Below are positions 44,075 through 52,475 of a stretch of DNA of 64,000 bases, one piece after another; positions within the stretch are counted from its first letter, which is position 1, and every line of letters starts with the position of its first letter. A program made the translations under genes and the position numbers. The notes under the pieces were generated by a model. That model ran no database searches, was not told where the DNA came from, and saw nothing but the letters and a program-made list of their open reading frames with translations. Origin of the DNA: G965202915 sp965205955 (GTDB lineage: Bacteria > Pseudomonadota > Gammaproteobacteria > Eutrophobiales > Eutrophobiaceae); assembly GCA_965205955.1 (NCBI GenBank), contig OZ242192.1, forward strand, positions 558,001 to 622,000. Direction: 5' to 3'.

Positions 44075-44581
44075 TCAATTCATTAACTCTTCTAATTCAA
44101 TGCCGCGTTTAGCAGCAATTTGTTCGGGCGAGGCCATAGAATACAATCCCTTGACGGTAGCCCTGACCACATTGATTGAATTGGTGGAACCGATTGATTT
44201 GGCAAGGACATTATTCACCCCCAGTACCTCGAATATAGCGCGCATTGGGCCTCCGGCAATTATACCTGTTCCTTCGGAGGCCGGCTGCATGTAAACCTTT
44301 GCAGCGCCGGATTCGGAGATAACCGGATAGTATAATGTTCCCTCATTCAAAGGGACGCTTTGCATGTTCCGGCGGGCATACTCCATTGCTTTTTGAATCG
44401 CAATGGGCAATTCGCGCGCCTTGCCTCTGCCGACACCGACCCGGCCGTCGCCATCGCCGACAACCGCCAATGCGGCAAAACCGAATTGACGGCCGCCCTT
44501 CACCACCTTTGCCACGCGATTTACCGCAACCAGTTTTTCCAGCAGGTTTTCATTGCCTGTTATCGATTCGACGAATGCCAT
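44075..44581 (-). CDS. rpsE: 30S ribosomal protein S5
   Basis: A 168-residue S5 with the double-stranded RNA-binding N-domain (ENLLEKLVAVNRVAKVVKGG in part, RQFGFAALAVVGDG) and the C-domain IAGGPMRAIFEVLGV. It shapes the mRNA entry and decoding fidelity region. It is in the spc part between rplR and rpmD. Confidence 0.97.
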   Translation of the reverse strand: MAFVESITGNENLLEKLVAVNRVAKVVKGGRQFGFAALAVVGDGDGRVGVGRGKARELPIAIQKAMEYARRNMQSVPLNEGTLYYPVISESGAAKVYMQPASEGTGIIAGGPMRAIFEVLGVNNVLAKSIGSTNSINVVRATVKGLYSMASPEQIAAKRGIELEELMN

Positions 44582-44590
44582 GAGTATTCC

Positions 44591-44944
44591 CTAAAATAGT
44601 ATGCCCTGTTCACGGGCAGCATCGGCAAATGCCTTGATCCTGCCGTGAAATTTAAACCCCGAACGATCGAATGCGACTTTGGATATACTCGCTTTTTTCG
44701 CTCGCTCCGCAAAAAATTTCCCGACTATGGCGGCCGCTTCAACATTGCCGCTATATTTAATCTGACTTTTGATCTCTTTGTCTATTGTGGAAGCGCTAAG
44801 CAGCACTTTTCCCTCGGACGCTGAGATGACTTGCGTATAAAAGTGCCGAGGGGTTTTGTGGACACTGAGCCGATCAATCCCCAGCCGTTTAATCCTGCCT
44901 CTGGTTTTTCTGGCTCTGCGCAATCTTTGCTGTTTTTTATTCAT
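44591..44944 (-). CDS. rplR: 50S ribosomal protein L18
   Basis: A 117-residue 5S rRNA-binding protein with the basic N-terminus (KKQQRLRRARKTRGRIK), the RLSVHKTPRHFYTQVI segment and the C-terminal RSGFKFHGRIKAFADAAREQG in part. Normal length for bacteria. Confidence 0.97.
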   Translation of the reverse strand: MNKKQQRLRRARKTRGRIKRLGIDRLSVHKTPRHFYTQVISASEGKVLLSASTIDKEIKSQIKYSGNVEAAAIVGKFFAERAKKASISKVAFDRSGFKFHGRIKAFADAAREQGILF

Positions 44945-44951
44945 ATAATGA

Positions 44952-45485
44952 TCAACTTTTTTTGGCTTCTTTGCGAATAATTTTTTCGTCTGTATATTTT
45001 ATGCCTTTCCCCTTATAGGGTTCCGGCGGCCTGTATGCGCGAATATTTGCGGCAACCTGGCCTACTTTCTGCTTATCGTACCCTTTAATAACTATTTCAG
45101 TCTGGCTGGGCATCTCTACAATAATTCCCTCGGGGATCTCAAAATTCACCGGGTGAGAAAAACCGAGTGTCAGATTCAACACTGTGCCCTGCACCTGGGC
45201 GCGATAACCGACGCCTGCAATTTCAAGGCTGCGTTCAAAACCCCGGCTAACACCGATGATCATATTCTGCAACAGTGCCCGGGTGGTGCCGGCAAGGGCC
45301 TTCGAGGCCTTGCTCGCCGAAACCGCCGCCAATTTCAGAACCTTGTCTTCCCGCACCACGGAAACAAGCGGATGTACAGTATGAGATTGCTCTCCCTTGC
45401 CACCCTTGATCGTCACAACCCTGCCGCCGATATTGACATCAACCCCGGCGGGTATGGGCACCGGATTGCCGGCTATGTTCGGCAT
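44952..45485 (-). CDS. rplF: 50S ribosomal protein L6
   Basis: A 177-residue L6 with two repeated domains. Family segments are NMIIGVSRGFERSLEIAGVGYRA in part (GVGYRAQVQG) and the C-terminal RAYRPPEPYKGKGIKY. It binds near the sarcin-ricin loop, close to the factor-binding site. Confidence 0.97.
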   Translation of the reverse strand: MPNIAGNPVPIPAGVDVNIGGRVVTIKGGKGEQSHTVHPLVSVVREDKVLKLAAVSASKASKALAGTTRALLQNMIIGVSRGFERSLEIAGVGYRAQVQGTVLNLTLGFSHPVNFEIPEGIIVEMPSQTEIVIKGYDKQKVGQVAANIRAYRPPEPYKGKGIKYTDEKIIRKEAKKS

Positions 45486-45494
45486 AATTCTGTT

Positions 45495-45890
45495 TTAGGT
45501 GACAATGCAAAGCACCTCGCCACCTACCCCTTGCTTTCTTGCCGCCCTGTCCGTCATTACGCCCTTGGCAGTGGAAACAATCGCCGTGCCCAATCCCCCC
45601 ATTACTTTCGGCAACTCATCAACCGATTTGTAGCAGCGCAAGCCCGGCTTGCTTACGCGCTGCAGTTTCTCGATCACCGGCTTGTCTTCAAAATATTTCA
45701 GCGCAATCACTATTGTTTTTTTTCGCTCTGCCTCAGCGATTTTATAATCGGAAATATACCCTTCCTGCTTGAGAACACTGGCAATCGCCTCCTTTAACTT
45801 CGAGGAAGGTATCAACACTTCACGCTTCATGCGCGCATGTGCATTGACTATCCTCGTCAGCATATCGGCAATTGGATCATTCATACTCAT
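45495..45890 (-). CDS. rpsH: 30S ribosomal protein S8
   Basis: A 131-residue S8 (MNDPIADMLTRIVNA after one or two residues, RVSKPGLRCYKSVDELPKV in part, GLGTAIVSTAKGVMTD). It is a primary 16S rRNA binder and in E. coli the translational repressor of the spc operon. Confidence 0.97.
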   Translation of the reverse strand: MSMNDPIADMLTRIVNAHARMKREVLIPSSKLKEAIASVLKQEGYISDYKIAEAERKKTIVIALKYFEDKPVIEKLQRVSKPGLRCYKSVDELPKVMGGLGTAIVSTAKGVMTDRAARKQGVGGEVLCIVT

Positions 45891-45916
45891 AACTATATTC
45901 GACTCCGAATTATTCT

Positions 45917-46222
45917 TTACCAGCTCGCTTTAACCAGGCCGGGCACCTCGCCACTCATCGCGACTTCCCTCAATTTATTGCGGCCCAATCCAAATTTACG
46001 ATAATAACCCCGTGGTCTGCCTGTCAGTGCGCAACGATTACGCAAGCGCACATGGCTGGAATCACGAGGGAGTTTATTCAACTGCTCGCGGGCGGCCCTG
46101 CGCTCTTCCTGATCTAAATCGGGAGACTTGATCCTGGCGCGAAGCTCGGCCCTCTTGGCGACATACTTCTTCACCAATCTCATTCGCTTCTTTTCACGGT
46201 TCACCATTGATGACTTGGCCAT
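45917..46222 (-). CDS. rpsN: 30S ribosomal protein S14
   Basis: A 101-residue S14 of the long, zinc-independent form: no CxxC ribbon is present, and RNRCALTGRPRGYYRKFGL leads to the conserved C-terminus GEVPGLVKASW. Located between rplE and rpsH as usual. Confidence 0.97.
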   Translation of the reverse strand: MAKSSMVNREKKRMRLVKKYVAKRAELRARIKSPDLDQEERRAAREQLNKLPRDSSHVRLRNRCALTGRPRGYYRKFGLGRNKLREVAMSGEVPGLVKASW

Positions 46223-46223
46223 A

Positions 46224-46772
46224 TTATCCGCCTTGTGCTCTTAATGGAAAATTAAATGCCGCGAGCAATGCGCGGCCCTCTTCATCCGTTTCGGCACTCG
46301 TGGTTATGCTTATATCAAGCCCGCGGATTGTGTCAATCGTGTCATAATCTATTTCCGGAAACACAATCTGTTCTTTAATGCCCAAACTGTAATTGCCGCG
46401 GCCATCAAATGCCTTCGCACTCAATCCGCGGAAATCCCGAATTCGCGGGATCGCGATGGAAATCAGTCTGTCGAAAAATTCATACATCTGCCGGCGGCGC
46501 AACGTCACCATGCAACCAATTGGCCAACCTGCGCGAACCTTGAAGTTCGCAACGGATTTCCTGGCCTTGGTAATTTGAGGGGCCTGTCCGGAAATCTTAC
46601 TCAAGTCGGCCATGGCATTATCAATCAACTTCTTATCCGTCACCGCCTGGCCAAGACCCATATTCAATGTAATCTTGCTAAGCCTCGGAACCTGCATGAC
46701 GGTTTTATAGCCAAATTGCTCCGTCAGCTTCGGTATTACCGTATCTTTATAATATTGTTGCTGTCTTGACAT
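46224..46772 (-). CDS. rplE: 50S ribosomal protein L5
   Basis: A 182-residue L5 of the central protuberance that binds 5S rRNA and contacts P-site tRNA. Segments are KITLNMGLGQAVTDKK, QAPQITKARKSVANFKVR and the C-terminal DEEGRALLAAFNFPLR. Confidence 0.97.
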   Translation of the reverse strand: MSRQQQYYKDTVIPKLTEQFGYKTVMQVPRLSKITLNMGLGQAVTDKKLIDNAMADLSKISGQAPQITKARKSVANFKVRAGWPIGCMVTLRRRQMYEFFDRLISIAIPRIRDFRGLSAKAFDGRGNYSLGIKEQIVFPEIDYDTIDTIRGLDISITTSAETDEEGRALLAAFNFPLRAQGG

Positions 46773-46784
46773 TAGCGTATCAAC

Positions 46785-47108
46785 CTACACATTAGTGATA
46801 ATTTCATCATTCGATTTAAAATAGCGCACCTTCTGGCCGTCCTTGAGAAATCGAAAACCAACCCGATCCGGCTTGTCGGTAATCGGATTCCACAGCGCAA
46901 TATTTGAAATATGTACCGGCATTTCTTTTTTAACGATGCCTCCCGGCTTTCCCTGCATTGGATTGCCTTTCACATGGCAATGCGCTATATTCACATTCTC
47001 CACAACAATCTTTTTCTCTTCGGCAAAGATATTCACAACGGCGCCTCTTTTGCCCTTGTCCTTGCCGGACAAAACAACCACTTGATCCCCTTTTTTTATT
47101 CTCCTCAT
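46785..47108 (-). CDS. rplX: 50S ribosomal protein L24
   Basis: A 107-residue L24 with a KOW motif (IKKGDQVVVLSGKDKGKRG). The start is the ATG giving MRRIKKGD, one base after the rplN stop region; an in-frame ATG seven codons upstream inside rplN was rejected. L24 nucleates large-subunit assembly. Confidence 0.96.
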   Translation of the reverse strand: MRRIKKGDQVVVLSGKDKGKRGAVVNIFAEEKKIVVENVNIAHCHVKGNPMQGKPGGIVKKEMPVHISNIALWNPITDKPDRVGFRFLKDGQKVRYFKSNDEIITNV

Positions 47109-47109
47109 C

Positions 47110-47478
47110 TCATAACACCTCGGGGGCAAGTGAAATAATCTTCATAAATTTTTCATCGCGCAATTCTCTGGTCACCGGCCCGAAAATGCGCGTGCCTATA
47201 GGCTGCAACTGGTTATTGAGCAATACCGCCGCATTGTCGTCAAAACGAATCAAGGAGCCATCTGCCCGGCGCACGCCTTTCCTGGTGCGCACGATCACCG
47301 CCTTGTACATCTCGCCTTTTTTCACCTTTCCGTGCGGAATCGCTTCCTTAACGCTTATCCTGATCACATCGCCAATATCCGCATAGCGGCGTTTCGAACC
47401 GCCAAGCACCTTAATACACATAAGGCGGCGTGCGCCGCTATTATCGGCGGCACTGAGCATTGATTGCATCTGGATCAT
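47110..47478 (-). CDS. rplN: 50S ribosomal protein L14
   Basis: A 122-residue L14 opening MIQMQSMLSAADNSGARRLM and ending FMKIISLAPEVL, the family pattern throughout. It sits at the subunit interface and pairs with L19. Confidence 0.97.
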   Translation of the reverse strand: MIQMQSMLSAADNSGARRLMCIKVLGGSKRRYADIGDVIRISVKEAIPHGKVKKGEMYKAVIVRTRKGVRRADGSLIRFDDNAAVLLNNQLQPIGTRIFGPVTRELRDEKFMKIISLAPEVL

Positions 47479-47492
47479 CGATATCCCCTCGC

Positions 47493-47759
47493 TTAGGACT
47501 GTTCCGCTTTGACAAGGATCTTGCGCAAACGCCAGGACTTGTTTCTCGAAAGTGGTCTCGATGCCTCAATCACTACAATATCACCACTGCTACACTCATT
47601 ATTTTCATCATGCGCCAGTAGCTTGGTCGAACGCCTGATATATTTTCCGTACAGCGGATGTTTAACCGTTCTCTGAATCAGCACGGAAATGGTTTTCTCC
47701 ATTTTATCACTTACCACACTGCCTGTAAGCGACTTAGGTCGTTTAATCTGTTCGTTCAT
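47493..47759 (-). CDS. rpsQ: 30S ribosomal protein S17
   Basis: An 88-residue S17 of the OB fold with LTGSVVSDKMEKTISV and HPLYGKYIRRSTKLLAHD. A primary 16S rRNA-binding protein; typical length. Confidence 0.97.
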   Translation of the reverse strand: MNEQIKRPKSLTGSVVSDKMEKTISVLIQRTVKHPLYGKYIRRSTKLLAHDENNECSSGDIVVIEASRPLSRNKSWRLRKILVKAEQS

Positions 47760-47765
47760 GCCGAA

Positions 47766-47960
47766 TCAATCCGCCGGTTTTTCCTTTAGAATAGTTTTAA
47801 TTCGGGCAATATTGCGCCGGGTGTTTTTTATTTCACTGGGCGTGCCCAACTGCCCCGTCCCTTTTTGCATACGCAAATTAAATTGCGCCCGCAACTCTTC
47901 CCACAATAGCGCCAGCAAATCCTGCCTGCTTTTTTCTCTTAATTCAGCCGCCTTCATCAC
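47766..47960 (-). CDS. rpmC: 50S ribosomal protein L29
   Basis: A 64-residue two-helix protein (MKAAELREKSRQDL, FNLRMQKGTGQL, RRNIARIKTIL) near the polypeptide exit. It begins four bases before the rplP stop. Confidence 0.96.
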   Translation of the reverse strand: MMKAAELREKSRQDLLALLWEELRAQFNLRMQKGTGQLGTPSEIKNTRRNIARIKTILKEKPAD

Positions 47961-48370
47961 ATCACCCTTCTATTTGCAAACGCAGTCTTCACCGGGAGCT
48001 TCGCCGAGGCAAGACGAAAGGCCTCACGGGCTAATTCCTCGGAAACGCCTTCCATTTCATACAGCATCCTGCCGGGCTGGACCTGGGCAACCCAATACTC
48101 CACATTTCCCTTGCCCTTGCCCTGCCTGACCTCAAGAGGTTTTTTGGTAATCGGCTTGTCCGGAAAGATGCGGATCCAAACCTGCGCACCGCGCTTTACT
48201 TTTCTGGTAAGCGCCCGCCGCGCCGCCTCGATCTGTCTCGCGGTGATGCGCCCGCGGCCAACAGCCTTCAATCCGTACTCGCCAAAGCTGACTTTATTCC
48301 CTGCCGTGGCAAAACCTCGATTCCTGCCCTTGCTTTGCTTGTTGAACTTTGTTTTTTTAGGCTGCAACAT
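47957..48370 (-). CDS. rplP: 50S ribosomal protein L16
   Basis: A 137-residue L16 starting MLQPKKTKFNKQSKGRNRG, with KRGAQVWIRIFPDKPITKKP and GKGNVEYWVAQVQPG. It positions the A-site tRNA elbow. The start overlaps rpsC by 14 bases. The GRGRITARQIEAARRA segment includes the arginine region hydroxylated in E. coli. Confidence 0.97.
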   Translation of the reverse strand: MLQPKKTKFNKQSKGRNRGFATAGNKVSFGEYGLKAVGRGRITARQIEAARRALTRKVKRGAQVWIRIFPDKPITKKPLEVRQGKGKGNVEYWVAQVQPGRMLYEMEGVSEELAREAFRLASAKLPVKTAFANRRVM

Positions 48371-49073
48371 CAGGGTCCTCCGCGGCTTTATTGCCGCTGA
48401 AATCTACTTCGCCGGTTTTTTCCTCGGCATTGTTTTCTTCATCTTTTTTAAATACTTCACCCTTGAAGATCCAGACCTTGACACCGATAATGCCGGAGGT
48501 TGTTCTCGACTCTGCAACGCTGTAATCAATATCCGCCCTCAATGTGTGCAGGGGCACCCGCCCCTCGCGATACCATTCGGTGCGCGCAATTTCGGCTCCG
48601 TTCAACCTGCCGCTTACCCGGACCTTCACACCCTGGGCGCCAAGGCGCATGCAGTTGTTCACCGCGCGCTTCATCGCACGGCGAAACATAATTCTCTTTT
48701 CAATCTGCTGAGCAATACCTTCGGCAACCAAACGCGCATCCAGTTCGGGCTTGCGAATTTCCTCCACGCTAATATGCGCATTGACTTCCATGATGGCCGA
48801 TACAGCCCGCCGCAATTTTTCTATGTCTTCGCCTTTTTTGCCAATGACAATCCCGGGACGCGCAGTATGAATGATAACCCGCGCATTTCCGGTAGGACGC
48901 TCAATCTGAATACGGCTTACGGATGCATTCGCCAGTTTTTTACGCAGATACTTGCGCACTTCGATATCGGTATGAAGAAAATTGGCATAATTGCTGCCGT
49001 TTGCATACCAGGTGGAACACGAACTCTTGATGATGCCAAGACGAACACCGGTTGGATGTACTTTCTGTCCCAT
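48357..49073 (-). CDS. rpsC: 30S ribosomal protein S3
   Basis: A 238-residue S3 with a KH domain (VIGKKGEDIEKLRR at about residues 76-89) and the C-terminal domain SGRLNGAEIARTEWYREGRVPL in part. It forms part of the mRNA entry channel with S4 and S5. The C-terminal tail is acidic (EENNAEEKTGE). Confidence 0.97.
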   Translation of the reverse strand: MGQKVHPTGVRLGIIKSSCSTWYANGSNYANFLHTDIEVRKYLRKKLANASVSRIQIERPTGNARVIIHTARPGIVIGKKGEDIEKLRRAVSAIMEVNAHISVEEIRKPELDARLVAEGIAQQIEKRIMFRRAMKRAVNNCMRLGAQGVKVRVSGRLNGAEIARTEWYREGRVPLHTLRADIDYSVAESRTTSGIIGVKVWIFKGEVFKKDEENNAEEKTGEVDFSGNKAAEDPDVAA

Positions 49074-49079
49074 AAGCGC

Positions 49080-49418
49080 TTACTCCTTATCCTCGGAAAC
49101 GGTCACAGTTAAATGACTGGTGCGTTTCAAAATTTTGTCTGCGCGCCCCCGGGCCCTGGGGCGCAATCGTTTCATCACCCGACCTTGATTAACCTGAATT
49201 GCGCTCACTTTCAATTCATCAATGTCTGCTCCGTCATTATGCTCCGCATTGGAGATACTCGATTCCAACACTTTCTTTATTATGGCGGACGCTTTTTTAT
49301 TGCTGAAAGCCAATAAATTAAGCGCAGCATCCGCCGGCAGCCCCCGGATTTGATCGGCAACCAATCTCATCTTTTGCGGCGCCATGCGGATAGATTTCAA
49401 AGTAGCGGACGTGCTCAT
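49080..49418 (-). CDS. rplV: 50S ribosomal protein L22
   Basis: A 112-residue L22 whose beta-hairpin (QVNQGRVMKRLRPRARGRAD, in part) lines the exit tunnel constriction. The N-terminal RMAPQKMRLVADQIRG is conserved. No change suggesting macrolide resistance can be judged by eye. Confidence 0.97.
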   Translation of the reverse strand: MSTSATLKSIRMAPQKMRLVADQIRGLPADAALNLLAFSNKKASAIIKKVLESSISNAEHNDGADIDELKVSAIQVNQGRVMKRLRPRARGRADKILKRTSHLTVTVSEDKE

Positions 49419-49431
49419 ATCTCCATCATTC

Positions 49432-49704
49432 CTATCTTGTTTTCTTATCTGCCACGTGACCGCGGAACAATCGCGTCAGGGCAAACTCACCCAGCTTATG
49501 CCCGATCATGTTTTCATTGATATAAATCGGCATATGATCACGGCCGTTGTGAACAGCAATAGTCAATCCAACCATTTCAGGCAAAATCATCGATCTCCTC
49601 GACCAGGTTTTAATTGGCCTCCTGTCACGGGTTTTCTTCGCCACCTCCACTTTTTTCATCAAATGATGATCGACAAAAGGCCCTTTTTTCACTGAACGCG
49701 GCAC
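49432..49704 (-). CDS. rpsS: 30S ribosomal protein S19
   Basis: A 90-residue S19 (MPRSVKKGPFVDHHLMKKV, WSRRSMILPEMVGLTIAVHNG in part, MIGHKLGEFALTR). It lies in the head next to S13. Confidence 0.97.
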   Translation of the reverse strand: MPRSVKKGPFVDHHLMKKVEVAKKTRDRRPIKTWSRRSMILPEMVGLTIAVHNGRDHMPIYINENMIGHKLGEFALTRLFRGHVADKKTR

Positions 49705-49716
49705 GCTGAACTTCCT

Positions 49717-50541
49717 CTATGTCCTGCGTTTACGAACGATTAAATTGTCGGTTCGCTTGTTTTTTCTGGTTTTATAGCCTTTGGTAGGCACACCCCACGG
49801 CGATACCGGATGACGACCGCCGGAGCTTTTACCCTCACCGCCGCCGTGCGGATGATCCACCGGGTTCATCGCAACCCCCCTGACCGTTGGTCGAATGCCG
49901 CGCCATCGCTTTGCGCCCGCCTTGCCCAGGGAACGCAGAGAATGCTCACTGTTGCTCACTTCGCCTATAGTCGCTCGACAATCTGCCAATACCTTGCGCA
50001 TCTCACCGGAACGTATACGCAGGGTCGCATCCGCTCCTTCCCGCGCCGCCAGTTGTGCCGAGGTCCCGGCGCTTCTTACTATTTGTGCGCCTTTGCCCGG
50101 CTTCAATTCAACGCAATGCACGGTTGTCCCCAGGGGGATACTGCGCAATTGCAGACAATTGCCCGTTTTAATCGGGGCCATATCTCCCGACATGACCGTG
50201 TCGCCCGAATGAATTTTATTCGGGGCAATAATGTAGCGTCTCTCACCGTCGGCGTAGAGCAACAGCGCTATATATGCGCTACGATTCGGATCATACTCAA
50301 TTCGCTCCACCTTTGCAGCTATCCCATCTTTATCGCGTTTGAAATCAATAAGCCGGTGATGGCGCCCGGACCCGCCGCCGCGATGTCTTACGGTAATTCT
50401 GCCGTTATTATTTCGTCCGGACTTCTTGTTTCTCGGCTGCAATAACGGGCCATAAGGCTTTCCCGTATAAAGTTCGGGATTGACGACCTTTACCATGGAG
50501 CGCCTTCCCGGCGAAGTTGGTCTGGGTTTAATTAACGCCAT
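49717..50541 (-). CDS. rplB: 50S ribosomal protein L2
   Basis: A 274-residue L2. The start was set at the ATG giving MALIKPRPTSPGRR; an open frame of 25 further codons into rplW is not L2-like. The peptidyl-transferase-proximal segment GVAMNPVDHPHGGGEGK with the conserved histidine is intact. A primary 23S rRNA binder needed for subunit joining. Confidence 0.97.
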   Translation of the reverse strand: MALIKPRPTSPGRRSMVKVVNPELYTGKPYGPLLQPRNKKSGRNNNGRITVRHRGGGSGRHHRLIDFKRDKDGIAAKVERIEYDPNRSAYIALLLYADGERRYIIAPNKIHSGDTVMSGDMAPIKTGNCLQLRSIPLGTTVHCVELKPGKGAQIVRSAGTSAQLAAREGADATLRIRSGEMRKVLADCRATIGEVSNSEHSLRSLGKAGAKRWRGIRPTVRGVAMNPVDHPHGGGEGKSSGGRHPVSPWGVPTKGYKTRKNKRTDNLIVRKRRT

Positions 50542-50543
50542 CG

Positions 50544-50858
50544 TTACACCCCCTTCAAGTCGCCCATAAAATCGATATCGAAGCCCGGTTTCAGTTTCAC
50601 ATACGCCTTCTTCCAACCGGGGCGGCGTCCGGGTATGTTTCGGGTTATTTTTCTCTTGCCGCTGACATTGCTGACCCGGACATTTTCCACCTTGACTGCA
50701 AACATTAATTCCACGGCCTGTTTGATCTCGGGCTTGGTCGCATCCGGGGCAACCTTAAAGACCACCTGATGATAACTATCCCCAATCATGCTCGATTTCT
50801 CGGTGAGGCGTGGTGCGCGCAGCAGGGTCATCAAACGTCCTTTACTTACAGCAGGCAT
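50544..50858 (-). CDS. rplW: 50S ribosomal protein L23
   Basis: A 104-residue L23 with LLRAPRLTEKSSM, DATKPEIKQAVELMF and GRRPGWKKAYVKLKPG. It is the docking site for trigger factor and SRP at the tunnel exit. The start overlaps the end of rplD by 13 bases. Confidence 0.96.
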   Translation of the reverse strand: MPAVSKGRLMTLLRAPRLTEKSSMIGDSYHQVVFKVAPDATKPEIKQAVELMFAVKVENVRVSNVSGKRKITRNIPGRRPGWKKAYVKLKPGFDIDFMGDLKGV

Positions 50859-51463
50859 GATTCCACTTTCTCCAACGCACTTTTTGTGATCACTATCTTA
50901 TCGAATCGGATTAATCCGTATGGATTAATTGCCTCGGTATCGATCACCCTGATCCTGGGGAGATTCCTCGCCGCCAGGTAAAGATTTTCCGAAACCTCAT
51001 CGGTAATAATCAATGCTTCATCGATTTTCAGCCCGTTCAATTGTTTCAATACGGCTTTCGTCTTTGCCTCTTCGACAATAAATTCATCTACGCAAATCAG
51101 GCGCTCCTGCCGGATCAGCTCCGAAAAAATTGAACGAATCGCGCCTCGATACATTTTTTTGTTTACTTTTTTTGTATAGTCCCTGGGCTTGGCGGCAAAT
51201 GTCACGCCGCCGCCTCTGAATATAGGGCTGCGAATGGTTCCGGCGCGTGCTCGGCCCGAACCTTTCTGCCGCCAGGGTTTCCTGCCGCCTCCCCTTGTTT
51301 CGGAACGAGACTTCTGTGCCTTGGTACCCGTCCGCGCGCCCGACATATACGCCATCAATACCTGGTGAATAAGCGGCTCATTGAAATTTCCGGCAAACAC
51401 CTTGTCTGCAACGGACACTTTACCCGCCCTCTTTTTCGCAAGAGCATGAACTTTTAAATCCAT
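50846..51463 (-). CDS. rplD: 50S ribosomal protein L4
   Basis: A 205-residue L4. The tunnel loop is KSRSETRGGGRKPWRQKGSGRARAG in part (GGGRKPWRQKGSGRAR). L4 also regulates the S10 operon in E. coli, but the leader it acts on is absent here because rpsJ follows fusA closely. Its start overlaps the rplC stop by one base. Confidence 0.97.
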   Translation of the reverse strand: MDLKVHALAKKRAGKVSVADKVFAGNFNEPLIHQVLMAYMSGARTGTKAQKSRSETRGGGRKPWRQKGSGRARAGTIRSPIFRGGGVTFAAKPRDYTKKVNKKMYRGAIRSIFSELIRQERLICVDEFIVEEAKTKAVLKQLNGLKIDEALIITDEVSENLYLAARNLPRIRVIDTEAINPYGLIRFDKIVITKSALEKVESCLL

Positions 51464-52110
51464 TATAGGCTTCTCCCTTTAATGGCCGGTTTGACAATGA
51501 CCTTGCCGCCCTTGACAGCGGGAACGGCGCCTTTAATCAGCAACAGATTTCTTGCATCGTCCACGCGCACTACTTCGAGATTTTGAATCGTTCTCCGCTT
51601 ACCGCCCAGTTGACCGGCCATTTTCTTGCCTTTGAAAACATGCCCGGGCGTCTGGCATTGGCCTATAGACCCCGGCGCCCTGTGCGCCAATGAGTTGCCG
51701 TGCGACATGCGCTGACTGCTAAAGTTATGACGTTTAATCACACCGGCAAACCCTTTGCCCTGAGTTGTGCCCGCCACATCGACTTTCTGTCCCGATTGAA
51801 AAATATCCACCTTGATTTCCGAGCCCACGGCCAATTCGGACGCCTCATTTTCGCTGAGACGATATTCGACCAGCCCCTCTGCGGCATCGATATTAGCCTT
51901 GGCAAAGAGTCCGGCCTCAGGTTTACGGACATGACCGGGCTTTTTCTCGCCCCAGGCAACCTGGATTGCGTGATATCCATTAGTTTCGGGACTCAGCAGC
52001 TGCGTCACCCGGTTCGGGCCGGCCTCGATAACCGTAACGGCAATCGACCGGCCTTCCTCGGTGAAGACCCTGGTCATTCCTCGTTTTCTTCCCACAATGC
52101 CTATAGTCAT
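51463..52110 (-). CDS. rplC: 50S ribosomal protein L3
   Basis: A 215-residue L3 (GIVGRKRGMTRVFTEEG, GTTQGKGFAGVIKRHNFSSQ in part, SLAHRAPGSIGQCQTPGHVFKGKK in part). The loop reaching the peptidyl transferase centre includes the glutamine methylated by PrmB in E. coli (GSIGQCQTPG). Confidence 0.97.
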   Translation of the reverse strand: MTIGIVGRKRGMTRVFTEEGRSIAVTVIEAGPNRVTQLLSPETNGYHAIQVAWGEKKPGHVRKPEAGLFAKANIDAAEGLVEYRLSENEASELAVGSEIKVDIFQSGQKVDVAGTTQGKGFAGVIKRHNFSSQRMSHGNSLAHRAPGSIGQCQTPGHVFKGKKMAGQLGGKRRTIQNLEVVRVDDARNLLLIKGAVPAVKGGKVIVKPAIKGRSL

Positions 52111-52128
52111 TTCCGTATCACTTCCCGT

Positions 52129-52452
52129 CTAGCTGAGTTGAACATCGACGCCGGCAGCCAGGTCCAGTTTCGTCAATGCATCTAAAGTTTTGTCAGTCGG
52201 ATCAATGATTTCCATCAATCGCTTATGCGTACGTATCTCATATTGATCACGCGCATCCTTGTTGACATGCGGAGAAATAAGCAGGGTATATCTCTCTTTT
52301 TTTGTCGGCAAAGGTATAGGCCCCTTGATCCGGGCGCCCGTACGGAGCGCCGTCTCGACGATCTCCCTGGTGGATTGATCAATGAGACGATGATCGAATG
52401 ACTTCAGCCTTACACGGATCACCTGCTGCTTTGTTACTTTTTCTTTTTTCAA
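52129..52452 (-). CDS. rpsJ: 30S ribosomal protein S10
   Basis: A 107-residue S10/NusE with RVRLKSFDHRLIDQSTREIV, GPIPLPTKKERYTLL and RTHKRLMEIIDPT. It acts in the head of the small subunit and in transcription antitermination with NusB. It starts only 23 bases after the fusA stop, with no tuf gene and no room for an S10 leader. Confidence 0.97.
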   Translation of the reverse strand: MKKEKVTKQQVIRVRLKSFDHRLIDQSTREIVETALRTGARIKGPIPLPTKKERYTLLISPHVNKDARDQYEIRTHKRLMEIIDPTDKTLDALTKLDLAAGVDVQLS

Positions 52453-52475
52453 TTAAAAACCCCTGAATGCAATAA

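Noticed and set aside
48111..49112. 333-codon open frame on the plus strand
   Set aside because: It is antisense to rplP, rpsC and part of the rplV region, all certain genes.
50542..50616. N-terminal extension of L2
   Set aside because: The extra 25 codons overlap the end of rplW and have no L2 similarity. MALIKPRPTS is a normal L2 start.
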